NCBI GenBank assembly: GCA_030490835.1
Contig: CM059975.1
Span: 9,801,579 to 9,865,578, forward strand
Length of the DNA: 64,000 nt
Source of the DNA: Annona cherimola
Taxonomy: Eukaryota > Streptophyta > Magnoliopsida > Magnoliales > Annonaceae
Reading direction: 5' to 3'
In this document: one piece after another, positions 35,801 to 48,245 of the stretch
Layout of the letters: each line of letters starts with the position of its first letter
Position numbering within the stretch: position 1 is the stretch's first letter
Made by a program: the position numbers and the translations under genes
The notes under the pieces: model-generated
What the model was told of the DNA's origin: nothing
The model's input: only the letters and a program-made list of their open reading frames with translations
The model's database searches: none

Positions 35801-38800
35801 TAATTTTTATGACATATCAAGATTTCAAAATTGAAAAAGGTTACATCAGAACGCTTTTGTGTAACATAACTACATAGAAGCGAGGAGCCTAATCCAGTAC
35901 TTCTAGGAGCATGAAGCTTACCTGCTCCTACTCCCATGGTCCCTTTATATATTTTTGTATTTTTGAGCATAAGCATAAAAATTCTAAATATATAATTTTT
36001 TATTTATTTAAATATTTATTTTATATTTTAAAAATAAATGTTAAAATTAATTAAAAATAAAAATTATATATTTAGAAAATACAAGCTTAGGCCCATATGT
36101 TTATTCCTGAAAAAATGGAAATGCCTAAATGCACCTGGGTGATTTAACTTTTTTAAATTTTTTTAAAATTTTTTTATACAACTATTAGTCTAAGTGTGTT
36201 TAACATGTGTATCGATTTTTAATATTTTGAATATTTTAGATATTTTTTTATATTTTTAAAATCAGTGGAATTTTTAGTAATTAATAAAAATGTCACTGAT
36301 TTTTAAAAATCTAAAAAAATATTTATAAATGTTCAAAAATATTAAAAATCGATACACATGTTAAATGCACTTATATTAACAGTCGTGTAAAAAAATTTCA
36401 AAAAATAAGTATTTGCACTGAGGTGCACAGGATAATGACCTAAAAAACAATATATGTGTATAAGAACCATTCAAGTGCATTCCGTATGCATCATAGTTAT
36501 AGTGCATTTAATTACATAATAGGCCCCACCCATATTAAAATACTATAATACTTTATTTAATCATTTATCCATATAAAAATTATATTTTAAATTATTTAAA
36601 TATTAAAAATATAATTTAAAATTAATATTTATATTAAATTCTTTCATTACGTTTACGAGAGTATAAAAGCTGCATGCCACCGGGAGCATACAAGTGGGCT
36701 TTAACTAGAAGCGCAATAGTCCTTTTGCAAGTATTCTAAGTTAATATGTCCCGTTATTGAATATGACTATATATGTTTTTTTTAGTTAAACATTTAGCTA
36801 GGTATGTGTGTGTATATATATATATATATATATTAAAAGATTATATTCACTCCAATCGAATTCGTTTTGGGGGTTATTTACTAGTCGACCCCTATATATC
36901 CAATGATATACAGGCATGAAGAGTCGGTGACGTGGTATGAACATATGATTAGGGTGAAATGTGGCGGGTTCACGTGTGACCGGATCCTATTTTAGATAAG
37001 TTCGGGGTTGACATTTTGTTTCTACAAGGCGGGGGCAGGTTGCTATTGGAACCCCACCGTCGGTGTGGGTTTAACATATCCCAACTCGATCCGATCAAAG
37101 TATATGAAAATATTTTAAGAAGTGAAAACAGGGGTGTAAATTTAATCTGTAAATTTATTTTCATCCATAAATTGATTAATATTCATGGTGATTTACTTTC
37201 ATTAATTAATAATATGTGCAAGTACTGATATAAATTTATTTTTACCCATAAATTTAAAATATTAATTGTGTTTTATCTTTATTAATTACTGATACGTTGA
37301 ACTATTCAACCTGTACATTTAACATAGATATGATTTTATATTTTGATAGATATATAAATTTTTAAAACTATTAGAATTGACTTTTATTTTCAACTATAAC
37401 ACTGCTAAAGCGAGACCAATACTTATTGTTTGCCCCGATACTAACTGAAGTAAGGTGAAGGTAGGAGTAACCTTATCCTTACTCAGTATAGCATACAAGA
37501 TGCAAAATGATCGTTTTAGACCAGTCCGGTCAAAAAGCATATTTTTTTATTTTTTTATTTTTGTTGCAAACAATTAAGATACTTATGCTTAATCTATAAA
37601 CCAAGATCTTTAAACATAAGTGTTTTAGTCATATTTCAATAATTTAAAATAACTAAAATAATCCTATGTTTAAAAATTCAAAATAAATATATATACATCT
37701 CCAAATTTGGTAACAATTGGTTTATAGATTAAATATAACTAAAATAACAATTTTACTAAAAAATAGAAAAAAAAAAAATTTAGACCAGACTGAAATAGCC
37801 TCATTTCAAACTCATCTAAAATGATTAGGACTCATACAAGATTCGACAGGGGATTTTCAAATTTGGGTTAAAGTGGGACTGACTTTTAACCAGTATGACC
37901 CGCCACATTTTCATTTTTCACCCCTATATATGATTTCATATCTAGGCCTCTACAGAATCGATAAGTGCATTAGCAACAATCTGAAGCCATAAGCTAGACT
38001 CTGGAAATGTATGGCCCAACTGGGAAAACTATGGAGATGTTGGTGGTATATGTTCCATGGAGCCTGGGCCTTGTATAACTAGGTCCACTTCTTTGGGCGT
38101 AGCAGCTTCTGTCTATGCAATTTCATTTGGCATTTTTTTTGCACGTCATCACTTAATATTTTATATTTTATAAAAGATATAATTCGTTATTAGTTGACTT
38201 GACTTTTTAATCTACTTTCTTATCAATCGGCACCTTTGGTATCTTAGAACATTCAAACACGAAAATTAAAAGCTGAAGATATATATTGCAAATTGCATAT
38301 CAAAGATGAATATGCATGCTGGAATTATGGAAGATACATGTGAATATATATATATATATACAGAAAGTTTTTATAAAATCGGGTTTCATAAAAGTGATTT
38401 TATGGAATTTAATTTATTTATTGTACTTTTTGATATATAATTTATTATTGTATTTAACATTAGTTGTTTAACCGGGACACCAAGTATCACTCAAATCTAA
38501 TATGTGCATAGGCTATATTTACTGAAAAATAGTACATTTATATGTAAATTAAGAAAAATACTTAAATCTATTTACATATAAGTATTAGAATGTAGTAATA
38601 TTTTATAAAATCATTTATCCACATAGTAACGATATTTTAAATGATTTAGATATTGAAAATACTACTTAAAAATCAATAGTTAAGATTGAATTATTTTATT
38701 ACATTAATTTTTACATGCTTGTGGATGTAGTGATATTAGAAAAATAAAAAGGTTTTCATTAAGAAAAAAAATAAAACTCTTTAACCGCCGCTGTACCTGG

Positions 38801-40516
38801 AGCAAATTTCCATCGCAATTTGCAAGATAAATCAACAGCTGGACGGTAATTAACGAGAAAATGGGTCGTGGAAACCGAAGATAACCAGACCTCACCTCAT
38901 ATTTAAAAAGTAAATTCCCAAACTTATACGGTCTAAAATGAAAAAAAAAAGGCGCTAGCATAGGCACCAAATCAGCACTTTGGATCGCTTACGACATACA
39001 TTTTGAATTCATTAAACAAGCTTTTAAATTCATTTTATTTAAAACCTTTGAAATTTGAGATTGATCTATCTTCAAAGGCTATAGTCTATTAAGGTAATTA
39101 AATTGATACAACAGTAGTACTAAAAACTATTGCATAGATGCGTCCGGATTTGAACAAAGAGTCGGCAGTTGGCCTTGTGAGAAAGGCTTTTTTTTTTTTT
39201 TTTTTTTTTTTTATTGGCAGTATATATCGCGACATTGAGGGTTGTAGAAAGGCTACTTTTCTTGGTAATGAGGGAAGAAGAAAGTAGACATGAGCAGGGC
39301 AACATGTTGTTCTGCAACGCTCTGTTTTTCACATGTGCATGTGAGAACAAGAGAAGCGACACTTGATGATGATATTCCCAAAGTCAGTGGATCGAATATC
39401 TGTCCCAGCTGAGGATCCGTCGCGTGTCGCTGTCAACAATAATGGCTCATAAATAAGGTTTTTGTAACTATTTTCGGCTCTTATATATACTTTTACCAAC
39501 TAGGCTACAATAATATTTATACGTAATACGTAATAGGTACGTTTCGAACGTAGCTCGGATATATGACCTGGAAGAGGTTTCCATATCAGAGCAATAATGG
39601 AATTTTCTTTATAAAAAAGTAGATCATTATTAGAATTATAAGTGTAATTAATCTTAATTAGAATAATATTCTTAGTACAAATTCGTGAAATCGTATGTAT
39701 TGGATAATATGTTTGCGATAGAAAGTGAGTTAATCGTAGCTTTTTCCGCAATATTCATGAACTTTTTGAATACTTTTTTTAGAAAAAAATTAACATATAT
39801 TATCTTAAGGTTCAAGAAACTTGCATGTCAGCAATGAAATACTAATACATACTAATGGTTATCAAATAAAACATGATTAATCTTAAGAATTTAACTCGAC
39901 CCCATTTTGAAATCGGATTGGATTTGATCAACCTTGAACTTTTTTGGGCCTAATATATTTTTTCTTTTCAGAAAACCCAAGCCAATCCAAACTGTAAATT
40001 TTGTTAGCATATTCCCTTGGACGTCCCATTCTAGAGATTTTATTCTTCAAATGTGGAGCAAAACATTGATGCGCTGCACCCCTGTATGATAACCGCGTAT
40101 GAGGGCTCCCAGACAAGCAGAGTAGGACATGTATAACTGGCGAAAGCAGCGGGTGGGAGGGATTCCGGACAGAACAAGAAAAGCAAGCCTCGAACATCGC
40201 GTCGAGCGTTTGGTTTCTCCAGTCATCTCTCTCTCCTCCCACCTCCCTCTCATCCGTCTCCAAACAAAAACAAATAATAAAAACAGCAATAACCATATTA
40301 TTAATTTCTTTTAGAATAATAATTCTAAAAAGCTGTAAAAGCAAAAACATCCAAGGTTTCCTTCCCTCAGATTTTCTCTCTCTCACCTTCTGTCTGCCAC
40401 TAGTTGTGTTGGAGACTATAGGGGGGGGAGGAGAGAGAGAGAGAGCATTAGGGTGTGTGTGTCTGTTATCGCTGCACAGTCTGCAGTAGCAGGCAAGCTT
40501 TTGGTTGCTGTAAAAG
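29873..40516. other. Upstream intergenic block, copy 2
   Basis: Repeat-by-repeat equivalent of 34-10624 with no gene. Counterparts: foldback 29924-30299, CACTA-like 31487-31623, as-1-like 32063-32077, foldback 32952-33290, dispersed MITE 35356-35867, foldback 36130-36427, MITE fragment 36521-36675, and MITE 38361-38765. Homopolymer and TA tracts differ in length from copy 1. Confidence 0.8.
36950..37926. mobile_element. Non-autonomous hAT-like element, copy 2
   Basis: Allelic or duplicate counterpart of 7062-8035, with the same terminal repeats and the same CATATGAT/TATATGAT flanks; it therefore inserted before the two copies diverged. Confidence 0.7.
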
Positions 40517-43500
40517 ATGAACACAGGAGAAATGATGAGTCCCATTTCGAACACGGAATACCAGCTCATCCAGGTTTGTCTTCGATATTCGCTCCAACTC
40601 TCCTTTTTCCCACCATACATCTGAGCCGCCCATAAACGATAGATAATTAATTAGGAGGCCTACCTGATGTATGTTTTGAGATTGTCACGTGGATATGTAT
40701 TTGCATGATATGCAATTGGTATTAGTATTAGTTTCGATTTGAGTTAACTAGATGGGGATGTTAGTAGTGTGTTGCATAGAGAGGATTTGCCGAATTGGAA
40801 GGTAGGAGTGCAGGCATGCACGTGATGCTGGTGCTGGCTGGCAAGAGGCACATTAGGCTCAGTGTCGGACCTGACTGTGCTCTCGTTGTCATGAGGGGGA
40901 CGGACGCCAATTCCCGACAACAGGCGGCCTGCGCTCACTGCAGGCTTGCATGCATCATATCTACGTACTTGGCGCCCTACCCCCACCCATCCCTGCTCCT
41001 GCGATCTATTCTGCACTCACCTAATCGATCTCGCATCTCATCCCTCCATCCATATATGTACTTAAATGCAGGAGGCCAAAGCCGATATCAGTTCTGTATG
41101 CCTGCCTGCCAATATATATACATATTGATGCATCCTGTAATGGGCCCCACTTAGTTAGCTCTTTCTCTCTCTCCTGATTGTCACATTGTGCTGTTGAGAT
41201 TTCAATTCTGGCGTGGTCCAGTGCAATCACGGGCAGAATGGATCGAGAAGAGGCCACCCATGGTCTGAAAAGGTGCATTAATTGCTATGGACGAACTCAA
41301 AGCACTGAAAAACATGATGATGATTCAAAAATAAATTTAATTTTTTTAAAAGTTTAACTGCTAACATTGGTTTATTTTAGCATTCGCACAATTAAATATT
41401 TGGGGAGGTTTAGAATCATGTTTTTTTTTTTTTTTTTTTTACCCTTTTGGTTTCAAATTATTCAGGCTGCATGGAAACTTCCATGCAATATCATGAGCAT
41501 CTCTCGTTCGGATAAATTTTGTTTCATATACACATGGTAATTCATTGTTTCATTCAAATGTCAGAATTTTTCTCTACTAGTCAATAAAATGCCTTAACAT
41601 GCCATAAAACTAAAACATAAACCAAGTTCTCTCTTTATTCATGTACTTGCAAGAAAGTGAACTCTTTGCGATGTTAACTTTTTCATTATATACATGATCA
41701 ATTTATATGCCGTTGTCACTATAAGTCAGTCGCAACAAATTTTGTTGCTAAAAGATTATTTTTTGCAACTGCCTTGGTATGGATGATAATTAATTTTTAG
41801 AATAATAATAATAATTTATTATGCTAAATATTATTTTTGCCTCAAAAAGTACCAAGTGTCACTAAAAGTCGTCCCAAAATATTAGTTTTCTTGTAGTGAC
41901 CTAAGCTTCTAACCATAGGAATTTTATAATTAAATGAATAATGTTAATTGATGGTTAATTAAGGAGTGTAATATTTAATAATATTTTCACCAATTTTTTT
42001 TTTTTAAATGGAGGAATTGAATGAATTTTTGTTATTTGCTAACTGATCATGTGTGCTTTTGGGGTCTAATTTCTTTCCAGGAATCCCAACTTGGCATTGG
42101 CAAGCCAGCAGCGGCTGCAAACGCCAACGTGGATCGCACATCCAAAAAGCACGATGATCGGCTGCCAGGCTCACATTCCTTGCACGGACTGGAAGAGAGA
42201 GAGCAGAGAGAGAATAGGAATGCGTCTTCCGTTCCAAAATCCAGAAAGAAATCCGCCACTGATCTTGTGCTGGAGACCTACACCCTCTCCTTGTCCGGAC
42301 GAATGTCCAAATTCGGCTCTTTGGAGTCTTTCCTACTCCCCCCATCCGCCCAAACCACTGGTATCTCTCATAACCATCTCGATTGCAGCCTTTCAACCGA
42401 TGATGATTATTCCATGTCGGCCCAAAACAACGCCTCCTTCCAAGACTCCAACGAATATTGGTCCAAGGATTCTGGGGGACACCTTGATGAACGTACCACA
42501 TTATCCAAAGAGAATGATGTTGATGACAAAATGGGAATTTTGGATCGTCCAACAATAGCCCAAGAGGCTGCACCTGCACCGAGACAGGAACTAAGGAGAA
42601 CATATCGCGTGAGTGAAAAGAAGTCAGAGTTTGGGACGAAGATGCCGCTTTTTCAGTCGGCTGCTGAATTCTACGGGTCGAGCGTGCATAGATTGGAAGT
42701 TGTTCAGGCGTGTGAAAGCATGGAGATGCTGAACGAGTTTTTGAGGGAGGGGAAGAAGGATTTGCGAGAAGGCGTGCCTGGTCGGTTCTTGCATGCTGTG
42801 ATGGGGCAAGAGGCTTCCGGTAGTACTAATTTCTATTTAATTAACTTGGGGTGGGTGGGGTCACAACTCACAAACCAACACTGAATTTTAAAATAGTCCC
42901 TCCTGATCGATCGTAACATGTGCCAAAATCGGAACAGGGTGATTGCCAAAACGTGAAATCTATTTTGTAGTTGATGTAGTAGATGAAAATATCTAATAAA
43001 ATAGCATAACAATAGTCTAAATAGCAGCACATTTTATAAAAATATCCATGGATACTTATAACAATAGTACAAAAATAGAGGACAAGAATAGAAGGATTCT
43101 GTGCCAATCTGGCCACATAATTTTATTGATAGAGTAATTCTTTCTTCAACGTATATTCCCTATATTGATATGGACTTATATGGGTATGTTTGCCAGTTAT
43201 ATGGGTATAGATGAAACTGCATTTGTGGATATAGTTGGGGGAAAAAAGAACTCTTAGTTGAAGAATATCAAAAAGTGAGGATAAAAGGGAAATATCAATC
43301 TAAAGCTACGAATATCAATTTAACGGGATCATTTGAAAATTCGTCATTTAATTTATGCACTTTAACTTGGCAGATGTGGGGTCTATTGTTGCAACCATCA
43401 TGTATGCATTCTACCTCCATGAAACAGTGGGCGGCGGAGAGCTATGCATTCTGCCCATCCTCAACCTGCGGCGTTCGGATCTTAACAAGCGTGCTGAACT

Positions 43501-46262
43501 TAAATGGCTGTTTGATTCTTGTCAGATTGACACATCACACCTAGTCTTCATTGACGAGGTACTAATTAATTAGTTTCATTGATGAGGACACAATTTTTCT
43601 AATCCACGGTTGTGATCATCTGTGGTGATGGCAGAGCAGATTGACCTTTCCTACTATGATCTATTTGGCTGTCTCAAACTAGTGCTATTGAATGGCCACA
43701 TGCTTCCAACAAAGCAAGAGGTACCCATGCACAACTCATTCATGCATGAATATGTACATACATACATACATATATATATATGGGATTTAATTTTGTACAT
43801 TCCGTCTGCACAGAAACTACCATGCACGGAATGTACAGGATTAAATCCCTATATATATATATATGTATATGTATATAATATACATACATACATATATATG
43901 TGTGTATATATATATTAGCATGCGCTAATGATGGCAATAATCCTTGGCTAACTTCGGATGAATTGATAATCTTTCTTGTCCAGGCATTTAAGGAGGCTTT
44001 AGTAGAAATTTTCAACTGCCATCAGGTAATCTTGATCACCGAAATGTGGTTGAATGCATGGGCATCAGATCCTTAGTTCTGCCAGTAAATTCATGGTTCT
44101 GTCCCCCTTTTTGTCTTAGGCTAATTCCCTCTACCCTTGGGTAAAAACTGTTACCATGGCTGAGGTATGGCCTTCATTTCATTGTCCATTTATCTCTCTT
44201 TTTTTATGGGAATTTCTCTCTTCAAAATGTAACGTTTTGTTGAAAGTCCTGATGAAGGACTTGTGCCTTCAATTGATTTGAACAGGATTGCTCAAGCTGC
44301 ACGCTTATTTCAGAGAAGTTTGTGGAAGCTTGGCCTGAGATGTTGGCTGGGCAAGGATTCAGTCGACTTCTGGTATTGCCGCAAGGCTCTTTTGTCTGGT
44401 ATTACAAGACTAATCAGTGTTAAAGCAATCTAATTCTGATTTTATTAGCCCTTTTTTTCTTTTACAATTGCTTGCAGCTAGCTGGTATTCTCATGGACAC
44501 AGCAAATCTGAGTAGTTTGAAATGTTCTTCCAAAGATAAGTATGTGGTCACATTGCTGATCAGGGGTGCTGGTCGATTCGGATGCAATGGACTTTACCAG
44601 ATGTGTAAGTTCTTCAAAGAACCTTGCTTGTTTGGATGGACTTTTAAAGCAAGCCCTCAAATTGGGAAAGTGATTGAGTCCATCTTGAGGTGGTGTGCGG
44701 GACGTAATAAATATTTTGTTGAGTTTCATACAAGTGGAAGCATACTTGAATCTATTGTAGATGAATCCACCAAATGCCACCAAGGATGTCAGGAGCAGAA
44801 ACACAAGTGCGATTGCGATAATTTTCTCTTTCTATAATTTTCCTTACAATACGCAGTGTTGGATGGAAACTTTCACATGGCTTTTCACATAAGAGAGAGA
44901 CCAGGAGTCTCTTTCTATTGGATTTGCCCATCATGACTCTCTATTAAAACAGTACTTCCACTTTATTAGAATTGCGGATGTCTTTATACCACAGCTTCTT
45001 TAATTTAAATCCAAAAGACTCGTTAATTTAGATAACCTTACGGGATTAATTTAACACATTCTACACAATTCATTATCTAGATGCCACTGTGGACCACCCA
45101 ACCAACACTTGGAACTATTCTCAATTTCTAGTAAAATGTTCCTGCCAGGCAATGACATGGATTTTAATCCTACCAATTGCAGTGAAATACAAGATGTTTG
45201 ATGCATCAGACCTCAAAGTGAAGGAAATCCTGCGCAAAGATTTCAAAAAGTGGTCTACAGTAGCAGGTTTACACACCTCTCTCTTTAGAATCTGCTAATC
45301 AGATAAATCAGTTTCAAAAACCAGCAGCTATACTCTAGGTAGCAGATTGCAATGGTGATCAGATCATTGTTAGGAGTAACTTTTCATTGCATTTTACAAT
45401 TCAACTGCTTCAAAATGTCAAACCAGGGAAGCCTGATAGCAAATTGACCATCTCATATATTGGCATGAGCTCCATCGGGACGTCTGTCGGACAGCTTATT
45501 TCTCATGAGTCTTCTGCTGCAGAACAAGTCATTCATTTCCAGAGTAAGCTTCAAACGATTCTTGGAATATTTTTGTATTTTTTCTTACACTGGTCATCAA
45601 TCATTATTTCCTTCACAACCATTTCAGAATCGGAGAAACTACAGCTGCTGATGGTTGTTTCAGGCTACTATGATAACAACAGGAACTTCAAGGTATAGCG
45701 AGCAAGTCCTGATGCAATCTTATGCTGCATGTTGGTAAATTTCTAACTACTTATCATGTGTCTTAGAGGGAAATTCTGGTGTCTACTGATACTGCTGAGC
45801 ACATGAGACATCTGCTGTCTTTCTTAAACGCTAACTCCACGCACTTGCCCCTCAAAGTTCTGAATCAACCCGGTGAGTTATTTATGTTGCATTTTAATGG
45901 AATATTAATGCTCTCACACACGGCTAGTTGTGCGTTGCAAGCAGTTTAATTGCCCAGATCAACAGGTGTTTCAAACCATAGAAAAATGGGTAAGCAAAAT
46001 GCTGCAGATAATATCAGCACATCCTCTGATGGCGTAGAATTAGAGAGGAATGATACTTTTTTCAATATATCAGACATGAAAATATGAACACCCAAGGAAC
46101 AGGTTTCTTCCCACCATGTGTTGAAACTTATTTCTGATTCTTGAACTGTCCACAGGTCTTAGGGAAGAGCTGAGAGCATTCGAGATTGACAACAAGATAA
46201 CATCCAGGAAGACAATTGAGAGACTCTTGGAAGAATTTGGTGGAACAGCCAAACGTGCATAA
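40517..46262 (+). CDS. PRUNE-type DHH/DHHA2 phosphohydrolase-like protein, copy 2
   Basis: Same thirteen-exon structure and 613-codon length as copy 1: 40517-40573, 42081-42819, 43374-43558, 43640-43720, 43984-44025, 44120-44164, 44286-44372, 44478-44604, 45183-45266, 45427-45543, 45628-45692, 45767-45872, 46156-46262. All borders are GT/AG and in phase. Protein differences from copy 1 are minimal: in exon 2 the GRKMPLF stretch of copy 1 reads GTKMPLF here. Intron 4 lacks the 372-bp MITE and represents the empty site. The degenerate motifs (QEASDVGS and NGH) are the same, so they are not a sequencing slip in one copy. It is convergent with ARP7, whose stop lies about 2 kb downstream. Function is as for copy 1: DHH-fold protein related to PRUNE1, with activity uncertain. 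Confidence 0.88.
41717..41898. mobile_element. CACTA-like mini-element in PRUNE intron 1, copy 2
   Basis: Counterpart of 11820-12002 with the same termini (CACTATAAG and CTTGTAGTG). Confidence 0.55.
43782..43849. repeat. 68-bp hairpin in PRUNE intron 4, copy 2
   Basis: Same size and loop as 13893-13960, with one extra arm mismatch (TTTTGTACA where copy 1 has TTCTGTACA). Confidence 0.75.
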
Positions 46263-48245
46263 GTAGCTGGAGATGACAGCACTGCACGCTGGTTCATTGC
46301 CCTCCACCTGGACACGCATGGCTGGCCGAATTCAATGCTTTCTTGCTGGAAAAAGATGCTCTTTGAAATTATCGTACATTGTTTAAACAAGTATCCATAA
46401 TATTGTAATCCCTTAGCATTTATTATTAAATTTAATAGTTTGTCGTAGAACCTTCAATAATATCGTAATCCATGACTTATGTTGTTGTTCAGATGTACGG
46501 TAAAACCAATCTGTATGAGAACCCCGAAGGTCGATTTAGAAGTGGAAATACCTGACTTGGCATGGGAAGACAGTGCACTTTCATGAATCATGAAGTTGTA
46601 TGGCTGACTATAGACAATAATAAGAAGGGGAAAAAAATTAAAAATAAAAAAAGAAAGCTAAAACTAAAACATCACATCAATTAAAAAATTAAGGGGACTT
46701 TTGGTATTGGGTGTGGGATTCAAGGGATGAGAATTCAGGGGAATACAGATTCCTAAGCTTGTTAATTCATCAATTAATAATTATATTTTTATCATTTTAT
46801 CGCTACACTTCAATCATTTCTTTTTCCTATTACACTCCAACTATCTTATTTATTCCATCTTTACCCATATAATTTCATATCAATTACAAAATTCTCAAAA
46901 TATTTTATCTTTCATTTCCCACTCCATCCTATAATTCCCGCAACTTTCAAATTACTAAACATCTCTTAAGTTTTTGCAGGACTTTTCCCATCATCAAACT
47001 AGGGCATGTGGGATGTTTGTCAAAGGATGAGGTTAGAAATTTTCTTGTTAAACAATTTTGATCTTGTAATAGTATAATTTTACAATGAGCGGTAATTGGG
47101 TGCAGCCAGGCACGCGGAGGCAGTCAGCCGTCTAGCTAAAAAATTTATTTTTTTATTTTTTTATGAACATGTAGAACTAAGTATATTTAATCTATATACC
47201 AATTTTTACCATTTTTTTATGCTTTTAAGTTTTTAAAATTTTTAAACATAGTGGCATTTTTGTAATTTTCTGACTAGTAAAACTTAATTTATAGATTAAA
47301 TACACTTAGCTCTACATGTTAATTAAAAATAATAATAATAATAATAAAATATTCTTAAGGGGGTTCCATGGCCGGATGCATGGGATCACCCCTCTTTCAT
47401 ATTTATCTAGTAACCTTTTTTTTAATTGGATTTAATATACGAGAGCAACCACGCAGCCTGCCCATGTACCTGTTTTTTCCATAAAACTGTTATTCTCTGT
47501 ATTCAATTAACGCATTTAATAAGTTTTAAAATAGTTAGAGAGATTTCTTTTGAATTTCGAACGTCAAGGCTATTTTAGTCATTGTAAAACATTCAAATTG
47601 ACTAAAACACCCTCTTCAAAATAAAATGACTAAAACAACCCTAAGTTTGAAATTCAAAAGACATGAAAATGATAAAATTTATTATATAAACTAAATATGC
47701 CCAAATAATAATTTTATGAAAAACAAAAATAATAAAAAATAAGTAAACGAGTTGGCTACATGGTTACTCCCACACGGCCAGCCTTATAGAATCATGGCCC
47801 TTTTTTATTACTACATACATTTTTCAATCATTATCGATCTTCTTTAATCCATTTTCATCTTGTTATTGTAATCATTTTAAACATTTGCAATGCAAATACA
47901 AATCAAGAGGATTGGTTGGGTGACAGTTGAGAACAGCCACTGATCCTGCACATTATCGCAAAACCTCTATGACAGCATGGATCAATAAATCCTCTGTGCT
48001 TACAATAAAAATAAATAAATAAATCCACTGTGCTCTGCAAAATCTACATTAAGGTCAAATTGCAAAAACAAAGAGGACAAAATTCTTGATACTCTTTCAA
48101 GAGAAGCTCCATTTCAGAAACAATTCCCAGTTTTCACCACTAATGTACACTGATACAGGTGATGCATTAGAACAAGAAATTTAAAAGGTGGATAAATAAA
48201 ATTCCACAAAGTCAGTCTAAAAACCTAAAAATAAAGTCAGGACTC
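46263..48245. other. Convergent intergenic region, copy 2
   Basis: Matches 16758-18769. Contains the Tourist-like MITE 46692-46965 and foldback stretches at about 47145-47330 and 47465-47745. No gene. Confidence 0.7.
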
